In this document: in pieces, positions 32,382 to 40,254 of the stretch
Layout of the letters: each line of letters begins with the position of its first letter
How positions within the stretch are numbered: position 1 is the stretch's first letter
Assembly: GCA_017502265.1 (NCBI GenBank)
Contig: JAFVVI010000001.1
Location: 1-51,688, forward strand
Direction: 5' to 3'
Source: Oscillospiraceae bacterium
GTDB taxonomy: Bacteria; Bacillota; Clostridia; Oscillospirales; Oscillospiraceae
Length of the DNA: 51,688 bases
Notes under the pieces: generated by a model
What the model saw: only the letters and a program-made list of their open reading frames with translations
Database searches by the model: none
What the model was told of the DNA's origin: nothing
Translations under genes and position numbers: made by a program

Positions 32382-34367
32382 ATGAGAAAGAGAATCGTCG
32401 CAGGATCGCTTGTACTCATCATGGTATTATCTATGATACTATCTGCTTGTTCCCAAGCAACACAAAGCTGTTCTGAAACTACCACCGATGTGCAAAATCC
32501 ATCTAATGCTACTGCGGATGCAACTGTCGAGGCACCGAGCACATCTTCTGCTGAAAACGGATATTCTACCGTTGGGACCACCACAGAACCGACAATCGAA
32601 TCTACTGTAGCGCCCACCACTGCACCTACTGAACCGCATGTTACAACTGAGCCTGAAGAAGAAAAAGATGAGTTTGGCCTGACTGAACAACAGCGCAACT
32701 CGTATTCGATGCTTTATTTCCTGGCGATTACCGCCGAAGAGATACGTATTTCAAAAGATAACCGCCTGGTGTTAGAAGATATTTATACTTCACTGTTCAA
32801 TGATATCAATCCCGGTGCTATTGATGAAACAACGCAGAACCATCTCGAAAATTTGAGAAATGTGATTGAGGATTACCTCGATATTTCAACCAAAAGAGAG
32901 CGGCTGCAATATCTCTACAACCAAGAAAAAGCTGCAAGCATTCGAAGTGCTGTTCCAGATCCATTGGCAATTCTTTCTATTGTAAACGCTCTTGATTGGA
33001 GGAAAATGGCGACTAGCGTTGTTTTTACTGTTGTTGACTCCTATAACAACTACAAAAATTCAAGCGAGGCTGCCGATTTGGAGTACCTGATGAACGGCTG
33101 GGAACTCGATGACGAAGCAACTGAAGCCATGCGAAAGAACCGGCGGAGAGCATTCAATTACATGGTCGATATTGTCCAGGAATATGGCTTGGACGGCAAG
33201 CTGACACTTAGTGAAACGTCGATTGAAACCTTTGCAGAGATCTGTGGAATTGAAGCTTTAGAAGAGAAAATCAGACGGTTGGAGACCGAGGAAGAAACAT
33301 ATCAGCTTCTTGGAAACTACTGGCTTGAACTTGCTAATTGTTATTTTGAAACCAAACAGTATCAGAAATGCCTATCTTGTGTTGAAACATACAACAAGTT
33401 ATCTACCAGTATTTACCGCAAAGACTATAATTACGTTCAGATTCTTCCCAAAGCTATTGTTGCATTGCGCTATGTAGAGCAGGGCGAACCTTATGTAACT
33501 AGAGCCATCGCTTTTGCAGATGATATTATCGAAAATACTGAGACTAAGGAATGGGCTGTAAGGTACTTTGCTGCCCAGACTTATCTGGATTTGTATGCAA
33601 AAACCAATAACCGTGACTATTTGGAGTCTGCGTACAACATTGCATATGATAATGTAACCGTTCTATTAGACGAACAGCGTAATCTCAATGCTACATTTCT
33701 TGCAGAGGTGAAGGAAGTTACTATCGAAGAACCGGACTACCGTTACCTAACTGAAGCGCAGAAGAAAGAACGTGAAAAAGAGCACAATGAAGAGTTGAAG
33801 CGCCTTAAAGCATACAACAAAGAAATGATAAAAGCTAGAGAAACCGAACTCCCGCCGCTGTATGAGCCATTGGTGCTGAATTGTGATCTACTCATTGCTC
33901 TTGCTGAAGAAATGAACATCAGTTATGCTGATAAAACAAAAATCAAAGCAATTCTTCAAACTGACAATAATGGTATTTTCTTATCAGACGCAGTAAATGA
34001 TAGGTATTCCTTCGCAACAAGCAGTACTCACTATACAATTGAGCTTGACTGCGATCATATCGTTATCCCTGCCAATCTGTTAACAGAAGGCGCAAAAGTT
34101 GTTGTCAAAGTAACTACTGAAGGTAAAACTACAACTTTTGACGATTGTGTGATAACCAAGGTTGATCGCAAAGGGCAAACAGTTGATACCTTCTACGGTA
34201 CATATACAAGCAAAACAATGAAGGGCTACAATTGGTCTGCCAGTGCTACGGTTCAGCTACAAATATTTAACGGCGAATCATATGAGCCGATTACCTTCAA
34301 TTACAGAGTTGTGGAGTATAAGGATAATTGGTTGATTCCGGATAAGGTGGTGTTTGAGCAGATATGA
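32382..34367 (+). CDS. Large surface lipoprotein with Thr/Ser-rich linker and TPR-like middle
   Basis: 661 residues; GGAGGGG upstream. MRKRIVAGSLVLIMVLSMIL followed by SAC gives a lipoprotein signal with the lipid-bearing Cys at 23. A low-complexity Thr/Ser/Pro/Glu spacer (24-95) holds it away from the membrane. The body is helical; a segment with YQLLGNYWLELANCYFETKQ has TPR-like periodicity. Residues 455-490 are a highly charged helix, and the end is beta-rich. No catalytic motif is recognised. The stop overlaps the start of the metallo-beta-lactamase gene (ATGA), so the two surface proteins are made together. Confidence 0.75.
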   Translation: MRKRIVAGSLVLIMVLSMILSACSQATQSCSETTTDVQNPSNATADATVEAPSTSSAENGYSTVGTTTEPTIESTVAPTTAPTEPHVTTEPEEEKDEFGLTEQQRNSYSMLYFLAITAEEIRISKDNRLVLEDIYTSLFNDINPGAIDETTQNHLENLRNVIEDYLDISTKRERLQYLYNQEKAASIRSAVPDPLAILSIVNALDWRKMATSVVFTVVDSYNNYKNSSEAADLEYLMNGWELDDEATEAMRKNRRRAFNYMVDIVQEYGLDGKLTLSETSIETFAEICGIEALEEKIRRLETEEETYQLLGNYWLELANCYFETKQYQKCLSCVETYNKLSTSIYRKDYNYVQILPKAIVALRYVEQGEPYVTRAIAFADDIIENTETKEWAVRYFAAQTYLDLYAKTNNRDYLESAYNIAYDNVTVLLDEQRNLNATFLAEVKEVTIEEPDYRYLTEAQKKEREKEHNEELKRLKAYNKEMIKARETELPPLYEPLVLNCDLLIALAEEMNISYADKTKIKAILQTDNNGIFLSDAVNDRYSFATSSTHYTIELDCDHIVIPANLLTEGAKVVVKVTTEGKTTTFDDCVITKVDRKGQTVDTFYGTYTSKTMKGYNWSASATVQLQIFNGESYEPITFNYRVVEYKDNWLIPDKVVFEQI

Positions 34368-35242
34368 GAAAGAAGATTACGTCTCTTTTTCTGCTCGTAG
34401 TCACGCTAATCATTCTTTGCTCTTGCTCCCAAAAGAAAGAATCAACAACTGAAATCGGTAGGGATTCCTATTTTAGGATTTATTTCCTGGATGTTGGACA
34501 AGGCGATGCAGCAGTGGTTGAGTGCGACGGTCAATATATGCTGATTGATGGCGGTGACACTTTTGCCGAAGATACCGTATATGATTTCTTAGTATCGAAG
34601 GGTATTAGCAAACTGGAAATACTTGCGATCTCTCACCTTCATAAAGACCATATTGGCGGGCTACCCAAAGTACTAACATACGCAACAAAAATCTCGCATA
34701 CCATATGCAATGCAGATTTTGCTTCAACAAAAGCATTTACGGATTTTGAGAAAGAACTGCTACTAAATGGAGCAAGTATTGAAATACCTAAAACATCGCA
34801 AATCCCCGGGGAAGGGCAAACTTATTTTCTTGGGAGCGCAACAGTTGAGGTTGTATATGCAAGTGCCGAACACGAAAACGATTCATTGGTTTTACTGATT
34901 ACTTACGGTGATACTAGATTTCTGTTCACTGGCGATATCGAAGATGCCGCGCAGACATGGATATCAGACAAATACCAAAGCGATAACGATGAACCCTATA
35001 AAATTGATTTGATAAAGATGCCGCATCATGGCTCTTACTCCAGAACCCTTTATCGCTTTTTAAGAACATTTATGCCGGACTATGCTATTATCTCTGTAGG
35101 TCAGAATAATTATGGTCATCCACACCAAGAAACCCTTGACTTGCTCGACAGCAAAACCTATAACCCCAAAGTGTATCGAACCGACCTGGACGGCGATATC
35201 ATAGTAAAATCCGATGGTAAAAGTGTGACAATTGAAGACTAA
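34364..35242 (+). CDS. ComEC-like metallo-beta-lactamase-fold lipoprotein
   Basis: 292 residues. A lipoprotein signal ends at LCSC (Cys21), placing the enzyme outside the membrane. The fold follows the soluble domain of ComEC/Rec2: FLDVGQGDAAVVE, LIDGGDT, the metal motif SHLHKDHIGG, LFTGDIE, MPHHGSYS and GHPHQE. In ComEC this domain is a nuclease that degrades one DNA strand during uptake; free-standing secreted forms may be nucleases or phosphodiesterases. It is translationally coupled to the large lipoprotein. Confidence 0.85.
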   Translation: MRKKITSLFLLVVTLIILCSCSQKKESTTEIGRDSYFRIYFLDVGQGDAAVVECDGQYMLIDGGDTFAEDTVYDFLVSKGISKLEILAISHLHKDHIGGLPKVLTYATKISHTICNADFASTKAFTDFEKELLLNGASIEIPKTSQIPGEGQTYFLGSATVEVVYASAEHENDSLVLLITYGDTRFLFTGDIEDAAQTWISDKYQSDNDEPYKIDLIKMPHHGSYSRTLYRFLRTFMPDYAIISVGQNNYGHPHQETLDLLDSKTYNPKVYRTDLDGDIIVKSDGKSVTIED

Positions 35243-35245
35243 GTT

Positions 35246-35296
35246 AAAGCGCATCGTAGCCAATCAATAGGCAGCGATGCGCTTTCCTCTTCTTTT
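35246..35296 (+). terminator. Terminator of the lipoprotein operon
   Basis: An 11-base stem AAAGCGCATCG / CGATGCGCTTT with an 18-base loop, followed by a pyrimidine-rich tail ending in TTTT. Confidence 0.6.
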
Positions 35297-35365
35297 ACCA
35301 AAAGTAACTGTCAAAAAAGCAAGCCACTGCGCTAACGAATATTTGAGCTACCCTGCCTACACTTT

Positions 35366-35771
35366 TTATTCCAGGGTAGCTTTTAGCCGGCAGGAATCTC
35401 CGTTCATGTCCAGCACATGACTGCGGCAAGTCAGCCAGTCAATCAGGGTAGTTACCTTTGTGGTATTCTCAAACAAGTCCGTCCATTTGAAGAACAGCAG
35501 GTTTGTAGTCAAAATAGTACTGAGATAACATCATTGAGCTAGCTGCAATCGAATTCTTCCATGTTTTCATGTACGGGAACCCGATAGCTTTGAGTCATCT
35601 GCGGTTCTGTTTTTCCTGACGTGATGCCGTCTCGTCTATCATAAGCCCCAGCAGGATGTCGGCAAAGCCTGCGGATGGATCTACCCGCCGCAAAACCTCC
35701 TGGTATTCCGTAAAGGATGGCATCTTCAGCTGCTTTGCATAGAGTCGGATCAGTTTATCCGCTACATTCAT
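35366..35771 (-). pseudogene. istB: IS21-family IstB remnant with large internal deletion
   Basis: The minus-strand frame from 35771 reads MNVADKLIRLYAKQLKMPSF... GFADILLGLMIDETASRQEK, the N-terminus of the IS21 helper ATPase IstB. After an in-frame TGA and a frame change it continues LKAIGFPYMKTW, then jumps to TNLLFFKWTDLFENTT and TLIDWLTCRSHVLDMNGDS, the IstB C-terminus. The Walker motifs of the ATPase core are missing. This is a clear dead gene, overlapping the istA remnant by ATGA as in intact IS21 elements. Confidence 0.75.
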
Positions 35772-36060
35772 ATGGCATCACCTGCCTTTCCCCGCAGAAA
35801 GGTGTCATAGTGATGCAGATCCACTGTCTGCACCACGAGGTTATCCTCAGTCCGGATGTGAGCGCCGCTGTAGTAAAGCCGGGCGTAGAACAGGTTGACC
35901 ACCGTTTTGATACCATTCAGATAGACGGCAGCTTCGCCCCAGGCTATTTACGGGGCATCTCCTGTGGGGAATACCCGCAGAACAAAGGCATCCTGGAGCT
36001 TTGCCCGGAGTTCTCTGGCTAACCGTCTGACGGACGTCTCACTACCGTTAAATCTGCATT
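35768..36060 (-). pseudogene. istA: IS21-family IstA transposase remnant
   Basis: The minus-strand frame reads GSETSVRRLARELRAKLQDA, then FVLRVFPTGDAP, a TAA stop, WGEAAVYLNGIKTVVNLFYA and a tail ending DLHHYDTFLRGKAGDAI. This corresponds to the IstA segment just before and at the start of the DDE core, fused to the extreme C-terminus, so the catalytic centre is deleted. The left boundary is approximate. Together with the istB remnant it shows an old IS21 insertion decaying inside the island. I found nothing further in 36061-36180. Confidence 0.65.
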
Positions 36061-36201
36061 CGACCACCAGACAGAAGTAGTTATGTATGGCCGTGTGGTG
36101 CTACTTCTATTCTTCAATCGCATCTGTAGAAAAACTGATATCAGGCTACACGTAGCCTAATAGTGGCATGCATAGCCTATATAATGCTCCAAAATTCTAT
36201 A

Positions 36202-36215
36202 TTCTATTAATAGAA
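36202..36215. promoter_or_regulatory. 14-base palindrome upstream of the XRE gene, operator candidate
   Basis: TTCTATTAATAGAA, 23 bases before the start at 36239 and about 20 bases after a TATAAT at 36179-36184. It is a plausible autoregulatory site for the XRE repressor. Confidence 0.45.
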
Positions 36216-36238
36216 ACAAACTTTGGAGGCGACTTTTC

Positions 36239-36481
36239 ATGGATACAATTGCTGCTGTTAGAAATAGAATTTTGCAGCTGTGCGGAGAACATGAGATTAG
36301 CATAAATAAGCTTGCTACAGTATCGGCATTACCTCCCTCCAGCATTAAAAATATACTATATGGAAAAAGCCAAAATCCCAAGCTTATCACAATTAAGATG
36401 ATTTGCGATGGATTGGGAATTACCCTGGGGGAGTTTTTCGCTGCGCCAGAATTTGATGCGTTAGAACAAGAATTAGTTTAA
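36239..36481 (+). CDS. XRE-family transcriptional regulator of the nuclease module
   Basis: 80 residues, essentially one Cro/C1 helix-turn-helix (ISINKLATVSALPPSSIKNI, then KMICDGLGITLGEFF). TTGGAGGC precedes the start. It is followed after 51 bases by the 402-residue gene and then the nuclease gene, all on the plus strand. A repressor in front of a nuclease is a common arrangement in defence and toxin modules. The palindrome at 36202 is its likely target. Confidence 0.85.
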   Translation: MDTIAAVRNRILQLCGEHEISINKLATVSALPPSSIKNILYGKSQNPKLITIKMICDGLGITLGEFFAAPEFDALEQELV

Positions 36482-36532
36482 CTGACCCCTCATAAAAGCG
36501 ACAATAAATTAAACACAGAAAGAGGCATTTTT

Positions 36533-37741
36533 ATGAGTATACCCACATTTCTCGATAGAGATGATTATCTGCAAAACCCTGTCATGCGCCGTTTCCTAAA
36601 AAATCATAAGATTGACTTGGTGGAAAATCGTGCAGACTATATCAATGCAATAGAAGCATATGCCTCCCAAAACGAAGGGTGTAAAGAAGAAACCGACAAT
36701 TGGCTTCTGAAAGTAGCAAAGGAAGGAAGTAAGGAAATCTGTTTCAGAAAGATATATAACATCGAAAATTGGTGCCGAGATCCCTCTCTTGTGGAGGCCA
36801 AAATTAGAGAAGTATATCCAGAATGTCCTAACCAAAATATTCTAACCTATCGTAACACCGGTGACCGTACTATGATTGGTTATCACATTCTTACAAATGA
36901 GAAGGACGAAGTAAATAAACTTGAGTTTACATTTTCCAGTCTTTTTTATTATGGTGAAGTAGGCGAACTGGGTGATGCAACTATTTTCCCTGTTTTTGTC
37001 GAAGTATATCTAGACAAAGGGTTTATCGTCAGTAGAGCCAAAGCCAAATCTACACTTTTTAAATTCGATCCCAACAATGCATACCTGGATAGCAAGTATA
37101 AAATTGACACATCTGATTATGCAGTCTCAGCGATTGATGAAATTGCAGCGCATTTTTCCCTAGAAACAATAACTAACACTAAAATTGTGAAGCATGAAAA
37201 TTCTCAGATGCTATATAATCTATATCAGAAGTATTCCTTTACACCTGAGGATGTAGTCGAAAAAGTTGCTTCACAGAATCAACTTGTGAATGCCTTTGTC
37301 GACGGCATTTTTAGCAGTCTTTCCTTAGACATTCGCAACAAGGAACGAGCACTCCTAGATGCAAAAATATTGGTAGAAAAGTTCATCTCAATTAACGGCA
37401 ATAATGAAGATATATTTAAACAGGATCGTCCGGCCTATCTTATCAAAGTTACTGCTGACGATGAAATTGAACTTACCAAAATTGATACCACCTCTGCTAA
37501 AACTGTTCCATTGCAGTGTACTGAGGCGTTTTTTGACAGCAAAAAATCTGTCATTAAGAGCCAAAAATGTAAGCGCTTAAATCTAATCTTTAAGCGTGCA
37601 GATGAAACATATTTTGGAAAGAATAACCCTCTGGTGGTGCAGCTAGGTACACATAAGGATCATGGCTATTTGAAGACTATGCAGTATGCGGAGGAGGCTG
37701 ATATTCAAAATGTTTTACAAGCAGTTTTCGAAAATTACTGA
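36533..37741 (+). CDS. Unknown 402-residue protein of the XRE/nuclease module
   Basis: 402 residues with an AGAGGC site before MSIPTFLDRDDYLQNP. It is a soluble, acidic, mixed alpha/beta protein with no membrane segment and no motif I recognise. It ends 32 bases inside the start of the nuclease gene, which indicates translational coupling. Given the partner, it may be a specificity, sensor or inhibitor subunit; that is inference. It is AT-rich, like its neighbours. Confidence 0.65.
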   Translation: MSIPTFLDRDDYLQNPVMRRFLKNHKIDLVENRADYINAIEAYASQNEGCKEETDNWLLKVAKEGSKEICFRKIYNIENWCRDPSLVEAKIREVYPECPNQNILTYRNTGDRTMIGYHILTNEKDEVNKLEFTFSSLFYYGEVGELGDATIFPVFVEVYLDKGFIVSRAKAKSTLFKFDPNNAYLDSKYKIDTSDYAVSAIDEIAAHFSLETITNTKIVKHENSQMLYNLYQKYSFTPEDVVEKVASQNQLVNAFVDGIFSSLSLDIRNKERALLDAKILVEKFISINGNNEDIFKQDRPAYLIKVTADDEIELTKIDTTSAKTVPLQCTEAFFDSKKSVIKSQKCKRLNLIFKRADETYFGKNNPLVVQLGTHKDHGYLKTMQYAEEADIQNVLQAVFENY

Positions 37742-38780
37742 TGCACTAAACCCTGTTTTTGTAGAGAATTTTGATTTTTGGCTTGCAACTCTACCCAAAA
37801 GCAATCAGAAGAATATTACTGCATCAGACGTCTCTTCAAGGTTAGGCGTAAAGTATTCTCTTGCAGAGGCAATCTTGTCGTTCGCCTGTATTGAGGGTAT
37901 TATAGAAAAGTATTATTTGGTAAAATGTCCAGATTGCGATTATACTTTAGAAACATTAACACCCGGACAATTGGCAACTTCTTTGTGTACTCCCTCGTAC
38001 TGCCTTGAATGTGGTGAAAACAAAAGAATAACTACTGATGATATCTATACAGCGTACAAAGTAGTTCTTCAGCCCAATGTATCGGAGACAGAAATTGCTC
38101 AAGCAATTGAAAGGCGTTTGAACCTGGGTACATCCACCAATCTAAATTTTACAAAGGCTGACTCACTCTCGAACAACTTGTTGAACATCTATGCAGAATT
38201 CTATAATCCAAGTGAGTCAGCATATCAAAAGTTTACAGAGCTGAGAGGCAAACTTGACCTGGATTATGGAACTAACACCACAGCAAAAGGAAAAGCACTT
38301 GAAAATCTAATTCTAGAAATCTTTAACCAGATCGCTTATGTTGTAGGCACGAATGATGTAAAAACAAAAACCAACCAGTTTGATTGCACTATGCTATGTG
38401 GAATTAAAACCATTAACCTTTCTGTATTCAACTATCTAGCACCTTACTTTATTGTTGAATGTAAGAACGAAAAGAAGAAACCCGACAACACATATACAAA
38501 TAAGCTAGAAAGTATCTTGCACACAAATGACGCGCAGTTAGGCATTGTTTGGGGACGCAAAAATGCAACTAACCCCTGTTTCACTATTTCCCGTGAGCAT
38601 TACCTAACCAAGCGGGATACCGCAAAACAACAAATCATCATTACATGCTCCGATACTGATCTGGATTATCTTATTGAGAAACGTGTTAACCTGCTACGAT
38701 ATCTGGAGTTCAAAATATTCCAGATTACCAGTAACAGCCCTGATTCTACATTTGAAATGTTTACATTTACGTCAGTCTAA
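37710..38780 (+). CDS. PD-(D/E)XK-type restriction nuclease with zinc ribbon
   Basis: 356 residues. A winged-helix-like N-terminus (SDVSSRLGVKYSLAEAIL) is followed by a zinc ribbon with CPDC (about 79-82) and CLEC pairs. The C-terminal half contains AKGKALENLILEIF, TNQFDC and YFIVECKNEKKK, the E...D...ExK layout of a PD-(D/E)XK nuclease as in Mrr-like or type II enzymes. No methyltransferase is nearby, so self-protection must come from another mechanism. The start at 37710 is preceded by GGAGGAGG and overlaps the upstream gene. Confidence 0.72.
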   Translation: MFYKQFSKITDALNPVFVENFDFWLATLPKSNQKNITASDVSSRLGVKYSLAEAILSFACIEGIIEKYYLVKCPDCDYTLETLTPGQLATSLCTPSYCLECGENKRITTDDIYTAYKVVLQPNVSETEIAQAIERRLNLGTSTNLNFTKADSLSNNLLNIYAEFYNPSESAYQKFTELRGKLDLDYGTNTTAKGKALENLILEIFNQIAYVVGTNDVKTKTNQFDCTMLCGIKTINLSVFNYLAPYFIVECKNEKKKPDNTYTNKLESILHTNDAQLGIVWGRKNATNPCFTISREHYLTKRDTAKQQIIITCSDTDLDYLIEKRVNLLRYLEFKIFQITSNSPDSTFEMFTFTSV

Positions 38781-38789
38781 ACACACACA

Positions 38790-38830
38790 GGTGCGCCAAG
38801 ACATACTATGTCATGGCGCACCCGATTTTA
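38790..38830 (+). terminator. Terminator of the XRE/nuclease module
   Basis: A 9-base stem GGTGCGCCA / TGGCGCACC with an inner ACAT/ATGT pairing, followed by CGATTTTATT. Confidence 0.65.
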
Positions 38831-39013
38831 TTGAACCAAAATTTCTTTTCTCAAGAGATATCCAACCTTAACGTGCTCAATAAATCCCGCCTTTTCATGA
38901 TCCCTGCAGAGGGTACAGACGGTGTAGATGATCTCATCGATTTCCTGCAGCGGTTTCCCGTTCATGAGGTGGTAGAGCTCCTCAAATTCAGCTTTGATGG
39001 CTGCGTTGTCCAT
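38828..39013 (-). pseudogene. 5'-truncated copy of the small gene at 39961
   Basis: The minus-strand frame MDNAAIKAEFEELYHLMNGK... EIIYTVCTLCRDHEKAGFIE is closely similar to residues 38-97 of the protein encoded at 39961-40254, lacking its first third. The start at 39013 has no clear ribosome binding site, and upstream codons (GLLALSAGSNS) look like the worn end of the missing part. It is best read as a partial duplicate. Confidence 0.6.
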
Positions 39014-39292
39014 ACTATTAGAACCGGCAGAAAGCGCCAACAACCCATGATGTGACCTCGAACAAGCGTGACCAGTACGCTGCACTGATCCAGCCGGAGG
39101 AGTCCCCCACCATGCCAGTCAGAGCAGAGATTGTCCTGCTCCCGGGGCCGGAACCCGGCCTCTCCTTTGAAAAGTTCAACTTTGACAAGGAAAGGCTAGG
39201 ATGGTCGATAGGCTTGAGAAACTCGGTCAGCAGTGTTGACTCGATATACCGATTCTATCGGCATAAAACCGCATATATCGGTATTCTGTTCG

Positions 39293-39322
39293 TGATAATT
39301 ACCGTTTTACTTTGTGTATAAT
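39293..39322 (+). promoter_or_regulatory. Promoter of the second XRE gene
   Basis: TGATAA and TATAAT with an 18-base spacer, 25 bases upstream of 39348. Confidence 0.5.
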
Positions 39323-39347
39323 AGAAGACACGAAAGGCGGGGGCATT

Positions 39348-39659
39348 ATGGATAAACTCTTTGTAAGAAATCGGATTTCTGAGTTGTGCGCAAAGAAACG
39401 TGTTTCCAAATACAAAATGAGCCTGGATCTGGGACATAGCAAAAGCTATATCCAGAGCATCTCCTCCGGCAAGGCTCTGCCGTCCTTCTCCGAATTTCTT
39501 TGTCTTTGCGATTATCTCGGTGTCACACCCAAGGAATTCTTCGATGCAGACATCAAAGAACCGCAGTTGGTTTGCAAACTGAAAGAGCTGGCCAAGGATC
39601 TGGCCGAAGATGATCTGGTCGCTCTGATCACTCTTGCAGAACGCTTGGCTGATAAGTGA
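39348..39659 (+). CDS. XRE-family transcriptional regulator
   Basis: 103 residues starting MDKLFVRNRISELCAKKRVS behind AAGGCGGGGG. The helix-turn-helix KYKMSLDLGHSKSYIQSISS is followed by CDYLGVTPKEFFD and a short acidic helical tail (about 72-103) for dimerisation. It is a single gene with its own promoter; no partner is apparent on the plus strand. A possible target is the Fic operon on the opposite strand. Confidence 0.85.
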   Translation: MDKLFVRNRISELCAKKRVSKYKMSLDLGHSKSYIQSISSGKALPSFSEFLCLCDYLGVTPKEFFDADIKEPQLVCKLKELAKDLAEDDLVALITLAERLADK

Positions 39660-39960
39660 TTCGGGTCTATCTACTTTAGAACGGAGTTCGCCCAGATACG
39701 GAACTGGGTACCATGCAGGAACTTGACCCGGTAGCCAACGGAGATAATGACAACCAAGCTCAAATATTCCGCCGACTTGTCCGAATTTGCAATGTGCATT
39801 TTTTGCACATTGCTTTTTTCATCTAATTCGCCTCGCCTTTTAACATCTTTTTTGCGTTTTAACATCACAAATGTTATTTGTTAATATTGGTGTTGAAAGC
39901 TTCTTTGAGGGTTGCTCTCTACATACGGGAGGGACAGTATTCCCTCCCGTACATTATCAT
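39660..39960. other. Non-coding stretch with two hairpins
   Basis: Contains a strong terminator at 39789-39819 (10-base stem GCAATGTGCA / TGCACATTGC, then TTTTTTC) and an 11-base inverted repeat TACGGGAGGGA / TCCCTCCCGTA at 39924-39951 next to the Fic-operon end. No gene is seen. Confidence 0.6.
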
Positions 39961-40254
39961 TTATTTCGCCAACTCCTGGCCCAAGCCAATACCAACCTTA
40001 ACACCCTCAACAAATCCTGCCTTCTCGTGATCCCTGCAAAGGGTACAGACGGCGTAGATGATCTCATCGATCTCTTTCAGGGGCTTGCCGTTCATGATTT
40101 CGTAGAGCCTCTCGAAGTCGGCTTTGATTTCCTCGTTATCCATGCCGGTGGTGTCGTTATAGGCATCGTACAGCAGGTCCAGGAGGTTCTGGTTGGGTAA
40201 CTGCTGGGTAGTCAGTTGGGTTTGGAGGGCAGTCAGGTAGTCATTCATCTTCAT
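39961..40254 (-). CDS. Small DUF6809-like protein coupled to the Fic gene
   Basis: 97 residues starting MKMNDYLTALQTQLTTQ, with AGGAGGG in the end of the Fic gene. It is a helical, acidic protein with a CTLCRDHEKAGFVEG motif; short proteins of this shape are grouped as DUF6809, though I am not certain of membership. Its start lies 14 bases inside the Fic gene, so it is made with Fic. By position it could be the Fic antitoxin, which is inference. A truncated relative lies at 38828-39013. Confidence 0.65.
   Translation of the reverse strand: MKMNDYLTALQTQLTTQQLPNQNLLDLLYDAYNDTTGMDNEEIKADFERLYEIMNGKPLKEIDEIIYAVCTLCRDHEKAGFVEGVKVGIGLGQELAK

Noticed and set aside
39052-39321. An 89-codon plus-strand frame with a protein-like first half
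   Set aside because: It overlaps the truncated gene copy, has no ribosome binding site, and its end contains the promoter for 39348. It may hold a gene fragment, but I cannot support it.
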